DNA of 64,000 nucleotides, taken from positions 1-64,000 of the forward strand of contig BDDD01000575.1 of assembly GCA_001972305.1 (NCBI GenBank), given 5' to 3'. The position numbers and the translations under genes were made by a program. Source of the stretch: Cephalotus follicularis (lineage: Eukaryota > Streptophyta > Magnoliopsida > Oxalidales > Cephalotaceae). The notes below the pieces were generated by a model, which did no database searches, was not told the DNA's origin, and saw only the letters and a program-made list of their open reading frames with translations. Shown here piece by piece: positions 35,625 through 45,742 of this stretch (position 1 is its first letter; every line of letters begins with the position of its first letter).

Positions 35625-36008
35625 TCAGTCGCGTGTCAACGATAGACCGGACACGAAATCCATGGTGATATGCTCCCATTTCCACTCAGGAATGAGCAAA
35701 GGCTGAAGTAAGCCTGCCGATCTCTGGTGTTCTGCCTTAACTTGCTGACAAGTGAGCCATCTCGATACAAATTCCACGATTTCTCTCTTTATGCTAATCC
35801 AGCAATAGCTGAGTTTTAGGTCACAAAACATATTCTTACTCCCAGGATGGATAGAGAGACGAGATTTATGCGCTCGAGAAAGAAGCTTTTCCTTCAACTC
35901 GCCATCGGTTGGAACGTAAACTCCGTTCTTGTATGTCAATAACCCATCCGTAGATAGGGAGAAATCAGGTTTGAATCTTTCATCAATAACAATAGCCACT
36001 CTCTGCAA
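35625..36008 (-). pseudogene. Element D integrase zinc domain
   Basis: It has the zinc region pattern HKSRLSIHPGSKNMFCDLK, then YCWISIKREIVEFVSRWLTC, QQVKAEHQRSAGLLQPLLIP and WEHITMDFVSGLS. It is in frame with the integrase core downstream. The sequence before it joins the RT thumb directly, with no RNase H motifs, so RNase H (about 600 bp) was deleted. Confidence 0.85.
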
Positions 36009-36760
36009 TCACTATCCCACACAAGGGCAACGTTCTTCTGTGTCAATCTGGTCAATGGTGTAGCAAAACGGGAACATCCCTGCACAAACCGACGATAATA
36101 CCCTGCTAAACCTAAGAAGCTGAAAACTTCGGAAGCATTCGTCGACCGTTTCCAATCTTTCACAGTCTCAACTTTCGATGGATCCACTGATAAACTTTCA
36201 CCAGAACAATATGCCCAAGAAAAGCAACCTTCGATAACCAAAACTTGCATTTGTCGAATTTGGCATACAATCGGTGATCTCTCAATGTCTGCAATACAAT
36301 GTACAGGTACTGGGCATGCTCCTCATCGATTCTAGAATAGACCAAGAGGTTATCAATGAACACTATGATGAACAGATCCAAATACTGTCTGAACATTCGG
36401 TTCATCAGGTCCATGAAACCCGCAGGGGCATTAGCCACACCAAAAGGCATAACTAAGAACTCGGAATTGCCATATCTCAATATGAAAGCCATCTTCGGAA
36501 CATCCTACGGTCTAACTTTCAACTGGTGGTAGCCCGATCTCAAGTCGAGCTTAGAAAACACTGTCGCTCCTCTGAGCTGGTCAAACAGCGGATCAATGTG
36601 CGGTAGAGGGTACTTATTCTTCACTGTAATTTGTTGAGCTGTCGGTTGTCAAAACACATACGGAGCGATCCATCTTTCATCTTGACAAAAAGAACAGGTG
36701 CTCCCCAGGGTGAAGCACTAGGTCTTATAAAACCTTTGTCCAGAAGATTCTATAACTGTA
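36009..36760 (-). pseudogene. Element D reverse transcriptase, three frames
   Basis: RT motifs are spread over shifted frames: [19 protein letters not shown] and a DGSLRM block (36640-36740), [20 protein letters not shown] (36390-36460) and [13 protein letters not shown] (catalytic box). [15 protein letters not shown] and [19 protein letters not shown] (thumb, 36080-36240) follow. In the box the second Asp is Asn (FIDN), a loss of a metal-binding residue. The thumb ends at LVWDSDC near 36020, where the RNase H deletion starts. Confidence 0.87.
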
Positions 36761-38066
36761 TCTTTAACTCTTTCAATTCTATCGGTGCCATTCGGTATGG
36801 TGCTCGAGAAATCGGTGCAGTCCCTGGTATCAAATCAATCACGAACTCTACCTCTCTGGCAGGTGGTAAAGAAGTGAAATCCTGAGGAAAAACATCTCCA
36901 AAATCGCAAACAACTGGAATATCTTCCAGTCCCGGCCGCCATCTATTAGTATCGAGCACATGTACCAGAAACCCCTGGCATCCCTGTCGTAACAATCTGT
37001 CCGCATGCAAATCCGAAATCATCAGAACAAACAATGGCTCTAAGGTGCCAAGAAACCGAAAAGGTGGTCATCCCGGAGGACTGAAAACCACTACTTTCCT
37101 ACGACAATCCACCTGAGCAAAGCTAGCAGCCAACCAATCCATGTCAAGAATCACATATAGGTTATGCATCGCTAAAACAATAAGATCAGCTAACAAGTAA
37201 CGACCATCAATCTCTACAATACAATCTCTACACACTCGATTAGTGGTCGTTGACTCACTGAGAGGTGTGGATACCTCCATCAAGAAAGGAAGGTATTCGA
37301 GTCTGAAACCAACATGGGAGACAAAATGCAATACAATCAATGAATGGGATGAACCCAGATCAATAAGAACCCACGCTGCAAGCTGAAAGAGTCGAATGGT
37401 ACCTCCAATCACAACATCTGACCCTACTGCAGCACTCGGTTCCATAGCAAACACTCTAGCCTGAACTGTCGAAGCAGAACTCAAAGGCTGCTCCCCCTTG
37501 GACTGCGAAGTCCCACGGGAAGAAGACGGTACACTAACTATTGGTTCCGGTAGAGGCGGTGCCCGCTGTGTCTGATCAAATCCTCTAGGACGAGAACTCC
37601 GAGGAAAATCTCTAGCAATGTGGTCGGAACCACCACAAACCAAGCAATGGCCCATGAACCATCTACAATTCTCAGAAGTATGGTTGGTCTTCTGACAATG
37701 CACACAAGGAACCGTAGCACTCTGATTACCACTCCCAGAGAGTCTGGAGGATGTACCTTGACTAGGTGCTGAAGAACGGTCTCCTTGACGTGCGTTCCTC
37801 GATCTGCCTCTCCTCCGGGAACGGGACGGATTCCCGCTATCCTGGTGGTTACCATGAGAACCAGGTGAGGGGTTACTATCAGTCTTCTGTGATTTAGCAC
37901 TGCCACTGTCACTACCACTCTGCCAAGAAGAAGTAGTCGGCCTGGTGCGGACTATATCTCTCATCAATTTAGCCTCAGCGGCAATATCCTCAAGCTGCAT
38001 AGCTCGGGAAGAAATATCTGATATGGAGGTCAAACCCAAGGGAGTCAGTTGCCTCCTCAAATCCAA
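36750..38066 (-). pseudogene. Element D nucleocapsid, protease and RT entry
   Basis: One frame with a stop near 37068. Two knuckles: CVHCQKTNHTSENC is complete, and CLVCGGSDHIARDF has lost its last Cys. A Ser/Arg/Gly-rich linker precedes them. The protease site reads VLIDLGSSHSLI, with Leu where Thr or Pro is usual. VILDMDWLAASFAQVDC ends the domain. After the stop come LLRQGCQGFLVHVLD, IPVVCDFGDVFPQDF, SLPPAREVEFVIDLIPGTAP and RAPYRMAPIELKEL, the link into RT. Confidence 0.87.
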
Positions 38067-38068
38067 TC

Positions 38069-38503
38069 TCAGTCCCTTAAGGAACTTCTTTGCTGTACAT
38101 CTTGGCCTTCCACTAGGTATGGGGAAGATCGGGCTAACTGCATGAATCTCGCCTCATACTCCGTAACTGACATGCTTCCTTGAACCAGGTTAGCAAATTC
38201 AATCTCTCTTCTGTAGGTCTCCACCTGAGGGTAGTACCTTGTATTGAATTCTCTTTTTAAGGCATCCCAAGAGCGGACTGTACCATTCCTTGTCCAATCT
38301 GTGTTATCCATAGCCCCCCAATGCTCAGCTTCTCCTAGGAGCATATACACTGCCAATACCAATTTCTATCCATTATCACATCCCATGACTTCAAAGACTT
38401 TCTCCAAATGAGTTAGCCAAAACTCAGCAAGGGTAGGATCAGGGAGTCCTACAAATGGTGGAGGTTGAAACTTTAAGAAGCGGCTCAACAACGGGATGTT
38501 CAT
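38069..38503 (-). pseudogene. Element D gag capsid part
   Basis: It reads from ATG at 38503 (MNIPLLSRFLKFQPPPFVGL) through PTLAEFWLTHLEKVFEVMGC. A stop then falls near 38364. Next come VLAVYMLLGEAEHWGAM, WDALKREFNTRYYPQ and FANLVQGSMSVTEYEARFMQ, in the same frame. A shift near 38070 moves the end of capsid (LDLRRQLTPLGLTSISDIS) into the frame of the next piece. An upstream, more complete start may have been lost. Confidence 0.82.
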
Positions 38504-38617
38504 ATACAATTTCTTTCCAATAAAGCAATAGCATGAATAGATAAGGACCTACATCACGCGAATCCATTCAGTCAATCTCAATCAATGATTAATATACTTA
38601 GCTAGCATGCCAACCAA

Positions 38618-38631
38618 TGTCTCTGTTACCA
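38618..38631 (-). other. Primer binding site of element D (diverged)
   Basis: On the minus strand TGGTAACAGAGACA lies 3 nt after the 5' LTR. It matches TGGTATCAGAGC apart from scattered changes. Confidence 0.72.
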
Positions 38632-40109
38632 TTTTGTAACACCCCGCGCCCGCAGGGCAGACACGTGGCATTACTCTCAATCCAATAACAATACAATGGT
38701 CGGGACTAGCAATATAAAAATGCGGAAAAACTTAAAACTTTACAATACATGTTGCGGAAGATACAATATCCATCAAAACAATACAATACCAATCCTTTAC
38801 AATATCAATCTTTTACAGTACACTTATCAATTCTTCAATACAACATCTCAATACAATACATTTCCATCCTTTCACTACAATATCTCACAACCAGCTCTGC
38901 GATACCCAAGCAGTTGTAGCGCCCCCGACCCGAGTCCACTTTATGCTCAAAGCGAGCTACGAAGATCAGTACGTTACGTGGGTGTGACCTTTGACCGTCA
39001 AATCGTTTAACCACTTAACGATTCATTTCATATCATATTCAATATGCTTATCACTTCACAGTATCACATATGCTTACATCTTTGAACACCAATTTCAAAA
39101 TGTCATATTCTCATTATCATGATCATTTCTAATACCTTTGTATTTGTACATCACTTAATATGTAACCTTACACAGCGAAAAAACATAAACTTGTCACCTC
39201 ATAAAACAATCATATACTCACCTTTATCATTAACTTCTCATACTCTCAAGTATGTTCAATAACTTTTGATATCATCATCTTACATAAAAACATCATAACC
39301 TATAGCATTCATTTCCTTACCTTAACATCTATACATTGTTTATCATAAAATGTTACATGGTGGAAAACGTTAACATATGATATTAAAACATAACTTCATA
39401 GCATATCATACTTCCTTTCCTTACACTTCTTTTGCGAACTTCCTCTAAAGCTCACAACTTCACGTTCAACGTTTCCTGGAAGATTTGTTTGAAAATAAGA
39501 CATTGAAAGGAGTGAGCTTTAAAGAGCCCAGTAAGAATCATAGTCATAAAACGTTATCGAAATCCGTTATTGTTGATAATTTATATCAAAACATTTAAAC
39601 ATCATACATTTCATAATATCTTTGAAAATCATCTTCTAGTTTTATAAAACTAGAACATTTCTAAAATCATACATTTTCTGGTGTATAACACCGACATACT
39701 TGAAAACAGTCAAAAACGTTTTCCAAACAAACCTTCTTTTGACTTGTATCACAACCATACTTGAAAACATCAGTAAAATCATTTTCTTCACATTCATAAA
39801 CAAAACTTCTTTGAAACCCTTTTTTTGTTCATATCTCATGAAATAGAACATTTCATAAAACTTAATGGTCATGAATCTCGAATGAACCCTTTCACACCGC
39901 TTCACCGGGGCATTGTGCACTCCCCGATTACTATCATTACTTCACATGCATGTCCGCGAGCACTTTACGCTCTATTAACATTAATCCATCTTGGATTCTT
40001 TCCCCTTGGATCGTAATCCAAGGGTAGTTCATTCATTAATCTTTACGAGATTAATCCTCACTGCATCACAATCCAGTAGTTGTTCATTCATTCCATAAAA
40101 CATTTCTTA

Positions 40110-40335
40110 ATACTTTGAGTGACCTGCGCAAAGCATTCATAACACATTTCTCTTCATTTGAGTAATTAGCTCAAATGCATTCATAAAACATTTCTATTCA
40201 TTTGAGTAGTTAACTCAAATGCATTCATAAAACATTTCTCTTCATTTCAGTAGTTAACTCAAATGCATTCATAAAACATTTCTCTTCATTTGAGTCGTTA
40301 GCTCAAATGCATTCATAAAACCATTTCATAAAATC
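40110..40335. repeat. 44-bp tandem repeat with internal hairpin in LTR E
   Basis: Units start at 40157, 40201, 40245 and 40289, exactly 44 bp apart, with diverged units on both sides. Each holds TTTGAGTAGTTAACTCAAA, an inverted repeat, followed by TGCATTCATAAAACATTTC. Confidence 0.92.
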
Positions 40336-41230
40336 TTTCTTAATACCTTGAGTGATCAGCTCAAAGCATTCATAAAACATCATTGTAAAACATTTCTAAA
40401 ACTGGTTTCTCATGTAGAAACATTCATTTCATTTCATTTCACAATCATAAAACATTCCTCATCACTTTGAGTAATTAACTCAAAAACATTTATAAAATAG
40501 CTTTGCATAACTTTTCTAAAATAGATATTTCATATAGAAATAAACTCCTTCCTAGAAAACTTAAAACATCAAAGCTAAAGTAGACATCTCAAAGAATTCA
40601 TAGAGATAAAAATCATAAAATTCCATTGAGAAACGAAGTTGCATGAATTTTTAAAGTTTCCTTTTGAAAATAAGACTTGAGCAGTAGAAGCAAATAGGGA
40701 TTTTCATCAAGAATTCGGCAGAATTTTGAGATGCATAAAACATAACAGTTAAAGTAGACATCTTAAGGTTTTCAAAATATTAAACCATTTAAAATTTCAT
40801 CAAGAAACGAGCAAGATATGAATAAAACAATCTGGTATATAATTTTGAAGTAAAACAGAGGAAGCTTTGACATAAATGGGTATAGAATTTCCTTACCTCA
40901 CTTTGATCTCCTCCTCTTCTTCTCCCCCAAGCATCCTCCTCTCTAATATCAGTAGAAAACTAACCATTGCTCAGCTGAAATTGCACATACATATATAGGA
41001 GACGCAAACTTGGAGGCCAAGCTTGCATGGTGTCATCCATGACCTCACCCATTTGAGTTTGCCTCCTAGTTGCCCATGTGATGGAATTCCATCCAATCCA
41101 ATGATGCCACCTGCCCCTTTCTAGTAGAAAAACATAAGTCTTCATTCCCTTGCTTGACACATGTCCCACAATCCATTTAAATCCTCCAAAATGGGATAAA
41201 AAGTTAGAATTCTGCACCTGACACAGGGTA

Positions 41231-41460
41231 AAGCGTCGACTCTTTATCCCTAAGCGTCGCCGGTCACGGGCTTATCCTGAGTTCTCCGACTTCTATCCCG
41301 ACTAAAGCGCTGACACTTTCCTACAAAGCATCTCCGCTTTAAGTCTCGTCCAGGTCAACCTCATTACTTGATCTCAAAGCATCGAAGCTTACATTTTGGA
41401 GCATCGTCGGTTGCCTCCAAAGCGTCGACTCTTTACCTGGAACTGTCGGCGCTTAAGCCA
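41231..41460. repeat. AAGCGTCGAC palindrome array in LTR E
   Basis: AAGCGTCGAC with TCGA centre at 41236, a variant AAGCGTCGCC 21 bp on, another pair near 41306/41327 (also about 21 bp) and more copies to 41460. It is the same palindrome type as in 519-792. Confidence 0.7.
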
Positions 41461-42164
41461 GAATTTCCACCAGGGAGCGGAACCCCCGAACCCCCCGAGC
41501 GTAGGGTCATATTACGGGTCCCTTGAAATATTGGCCAATCACACAATAGTAATCATCTTTCAATAATTAATATCTTTAATGGAAATTTGGGTCGTTACAC
41601 AGTCGTGCGATCAAATTGAGTCTTCAATCCTTCTGTCCGCTGCAACCTGCTGCCCTACCTATGCCGCACACAAAATCTACAACACAGCCCCACCCCGAAG
41701 GATGGGGTTAGCCACACTGGCTAAGCAGAAACCTCACGCAGCATGTATGCATGTACAATGTGCAATATCGGTGACAATCTATGCAATATCAATGTGCGGT
41801 GTACAATATCAATGCATGACATGGCAAATGCATATGTACAGTTGGCGACAAGACTACCCGTATAACAATGGCCCATAACAGAGCATGCGGATAGGATCTA
41901 CAATAATCAATCAATGGCAGACAATCAATGGTGGTGTATCAAACACCCAATCAAGCAATCATATTCTATAGAGCATGCGACCTCAGGTCAGTACAATGTC
42001 AATCAACAATAATGATCAATCCCACGGAAGCTAGTCCTTCGAAAAAGGTTGGAGATCTATCTACTATTCTCAGACAGATCAGGTCTAGAACTCGTAGATC
42101 TTCCAGCCCATGGCTAGGTCAATACAATATCGATGAGCTACAACGACGGGGGAGCTACTATACC

Positions 42165-45100
42165 TGTGACACCCCGTGTCACATTTACGGGGCTGAATTG
42201 CAAACACGTGAGAGTGTGCAAATCGGTGAATGGCATTTTAGTAATTACCATTATTATATATATTAAAAATGTTAAAAAAATTAAATTAAAAAAAAAAATG
42301 TGGCCGGGCGCGTCTGGAAGGCGCTAGACGCGCCCAGCCTAATTAAGAGAAGAAACGGGCGCTATGCGCCCGTATAACATAGAGAGGGAGAGAGTTGAGA
42401 CAGAGAGAACGGGAGAGAGTGCAGAGAGCGGGAGAGATGCCGGAGATGACGCCGGGCGAGGCGCCGGACCGGGAGATGGCGCACGGGTCTTCCTCCAGCC
42501 GCCGGTAAGCCTTCCCTCTCCCTCCTTTCTTCTCCTTTCCTTCTTTTCTCCCCACGCCCGATGGCCACTATCGGTGCGCGTTCACCGCCGTTGCCGTCGC
42601 GATTTGGGCCGGTCTTGTTATAAAAGAGCAGCCCTTCCCATTTTGATGACGACTGAGGCTTGAATCGGCCGGAAATCGACCGAAAATTAGTCGATTGAGT
42701 CGACTGAGTCGAGCTAACGTGCTGCCGCTTGTGACGCCATGTTTGGCGCTGATTCCCGGCGAGTCTCGGCCACTAATGGGTAGCCGGGACGCTGTGGAGG
42801 CTAGTGGTGGCAAGACTGGGGCAATGGTGTGTCGGTCGGAGGTCCGGCGTGGCGGCAGCCGCCGATTCTCGGCGAGTCTCGGGCAGAGATGTTTAGGCCT
42901 GGTTGTTTTATGACTTATTTGTGAAGTGGCCATAATCGTTGGATGACCGGCGAGTCGACTCAGTGAGTCGGACTCATTGCCGGCTGTGATCGAGCGTTTC
43001 TGCTCCGAGTCACGGCGGCTCCTCAGCCGTAATGCGTAGCTCAGTCAATCTAGGGGCTGTTGGTGTCATGACCGGGACTCCGGAGGGTTGTCCGGAATCT
43101 GTCCGCAGCTCCGGTGAAGCACGACGTTTGATATATGTGTATATAATATAACGCATTTGTGATATTCCATGCAGAGTAAAGGATTTGATCGATGATGGTG
43201 GAGTTTACGATCCATGAAAGGGAATACGATAGCCGATCTAGATTTCAACGCTTGGGAGGTGAATTTCCTCTCCTATAGTAATTTCATTATTTGCATCTAT
43301 TACATTGATGTGTAGTAAATAATTATGGCTGTATTGGAACGGGTTATAAGTTAATGATAGTGAATTGTGAGTTTTCTTCCTGTTACTTGCTAATTAGTTG
43401 ATATATGCATGTTTACACATAGTGTAGAGATTCTAGTGTAGATATTGAATAATTGAAAACATATGTTCATGTGCAGGCATAGAATTGAAAGTGTTTAAGG
43501 GTTTAATGAATGGTATTTGTATGAGTATGTTAATGTTGGAATTACTGAGTATTAAGAGTAGAGATTGAATGGATATATGAATACATTGAAAATGTATTAT
43601 AAGTTGCTAAGAGAGTATACGCGAATGGTGTGCAAATGAATCTTTGAGGTTATTGGATGTTAGAGATTCAAGTAAGAGCAACATGGGGAATATAGTGATC
43701 ATATAGCCTATATGTACATTTTATACATCTTTCATTATAAAAGCATGGAAAGTATGCTTATGGATATTGTTATGTAATATCGTTGTAGACTTGGAACCCG
43801 ATAGTCGATTCAAAGCTCCGAGGGGTTAGTTCGTGGAAGTATCGGCTCTGATATTGTGAGTAGAACATCTCCTTCCTTTATCTTATTTGATTTTGAAATT
43901 CGTTAACGATTGCTATGTGCTTTTCTTGCGATTCTTAACTAGCATTTGATTTGTTGATAATCTGGTTGGAGTTTATTCCTATACTTGTTAATGGCCTTCG
44001 TTGCTTGATTTTATCATACCGTATGGCTTGTTATATGATTCTATAATGGTTTCTCGGAATCATTATTTACATTATCGATTGAACTCGGATAGGACTTGTT
44101 AATTGTCCGTTGTGCAATTGGATCTATAATCGCTTGTTTTGAACCTGTTATTGAAATCAATTCCTTAATCGTTTGCTTTGAGCCCTCTGTTGGTATTCTG
44201 ATTGAGTGTTCACATTGATACGAGACCTTGTGATTATATACTCATTTCACCACGTGACATCGTATCCGCATTGGCTCCTACGGGTGTATATATTATTTCT
44301 ATTGCTATTGTTATATTCATTTTAGCTCCGTATCGTCAAATTTGAGTTGTGTGTTAGCTATGTGCTCTTTGTGGTTCTTTTATGAGATGGCTATTGAGGG
44401 CCAGATTTGTTGAGTTTGATTGGTTTCCGAATTCTTATATTCGAGCTTTGTTGTTGATGCCGTTGAGCAATTCTTTATTTGAGAGTCCTACTGTTTTCAT
44501 ATGTGCCCAGTTTCTTTTGATATGTGATCTTGGTTGAGATTTGTATCACGGTTGTCTTCTGTTAATGTATTCATGAATGTGAGGTGTTTCCGAGCGGTTA
44601 TGTGCTCAATGCTCTGGGTGGCTTGGTCACCTTCTCACACTTGTGACATTGTGACTTGATATGTTTATGTACTCGAATTTCATTGTACTTGGGGAGTCTT
44701 GAGCCTTGAATTTGTTCAACAGCACTTTCATCGTTGGCTTACGAGTTTCATTTATAAAGTTTGTTACTGTCTATGTTCATATTATGGAGCCATTGTTGAG
44801 TATCGAGATTTTCTTCTCGGATTTCGTTTATACTTGCATATCTTGATTCCTTTTACATTTGTGATTCTCATTTACATCGTGGACTTCATTTATATTGTGG
44901 ATTTCGTTTACACATCGAGAACCTTGATAGCCCTTGTGGTCTCGATATCCCTTGTAGATCATGGTTTGTTATGGATCTTGTTATCTTCGGTTGATTGTGA
45001 CCATCCTTTTGGATCTTGATTTCATTTATTGCTGTAGATTACATTGCATTCCACTTTGAGTTTACATCATTTCTCTTTTTATTCGGTATATAGTTATGGG

Positions 45101-45727
45101 AGATGTATTTTGTTTCTACTCACTTAGTCATTTGGACTAACCCCCCTATCTTTTCTTTCCCTTCCAGATAAAGGCAAGATGGTAAGTGATTGCTAGTTGG
45201 TTGCTGTTGATGATGGACCACGGAGGCAGGGCATGCTACCAGGAATTTTAAAACATGCATAGCATAACTACATAAACTTTTAATTTAGCATTTACTTATG
45301 TTTTTATATAATGGTTTTTCTTTTATGGTTTTGCTTTTAAATGGCTGAGCCATTACATATTTGTTTTGCATGTTTGGATCAAATGGTTGAGGCTGAGCCC
45401 AACCTATGTTTACTGCTTTAAAATGTGGTTTGTTGAGGGCAGAGCCCGATTATAAACTGTTGATTCCTCCTTCGGGAGTGTGTTTAAAAAATGTGTTTTT
45501 CTTTACAGGGGGCATAGTCCTATAAACAAATACTACATGCCCGATTTTCGTAAAAATTTAAGAGTTAGAAAAATTTTCAAAGTTTTGGAAACGTTTAACT
45601 TTTTGATTTCCAAGTTTAAAGTGAGTTTTATAGAAACCATGTGGTGACTTCCGAAAGGAAGTTGCCATGTGGAACGTCATACCCGTTCTCAGTAGGATAT
45701 CGGTTGTTGTAGGGAACGGGTGTGACA
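42165..45727 (+). repeat. 5' LTR of element F (3563 bp)
   Basis: It runs from TGTGACACCCCGTGTCAC to GGGTGTGACA, next to the primer site. Near 42360-42500 is a purine-rich stretch and a block resembling LTR B (GCCGGACCGGGAGATGG, TCCTCCAGCCGCCGGTAA). A hairpin TTAGTC...GACTAA is at 45124-45140. The T-rich part at 44560-45060 gives a hydrophobic open frame that I do not consider a gene. Confidence 0.93.
45124..45140 (+). other. LTR hairpin in F with changed base pair
   Basis: TTAGTC (45124-45129) pairs with GACTAA (45135-45140) around a 5-nt loop. Compared with TTAGCC/GGCTAA in the other families, both sides of one pair changed (C-G to T-A). The 3' LTR copy (48636-48652) reads TTAGCC/GACTAA and so has a mismatch. 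Confidence 0.6.
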
Positions 45728-45730
45728 TTT

Positions 45731-45742
45731 TGGTATCAGAGC
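45731..45742 (+). other. Primer binding site of element F
   Basis: TGGTATCAGAGC lies 3 nt after the 5' LTR. It is an exact copy of the site in element A. Confidence 0.92.

Larger units (their letters stand above)
38915..41599 (-). mobile_element. Solo LTR E (2685 bp) in D 5' LTR
   Basis: The + strand ends are TGTAGCGCCCCCGACC and GGTCGTTACA, with a 4-bp TSD cagt (38911-38914 and 41600-41603). The uninterrupted D LTR reads AGCAGTCGTGCG at the site. There is no coding region inside. It carries a 44-bp tandem repeat (40110-40335) and a palindrome array near its minus-strand start (41231-41460). It is a separate LTR family from A, C, D and K. Confidence 0.92.

Noticed and set aside
44699-45019. 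Open frame of 106 codons with a hydrophobic, membrane-like protein
   Set aside because: It lies inside the F 5' LTR in T-rich sequence, where TTT, ATT and GTT codons give false hydrophobic runs. The region is absent from the 3' LTR and has no known domain.
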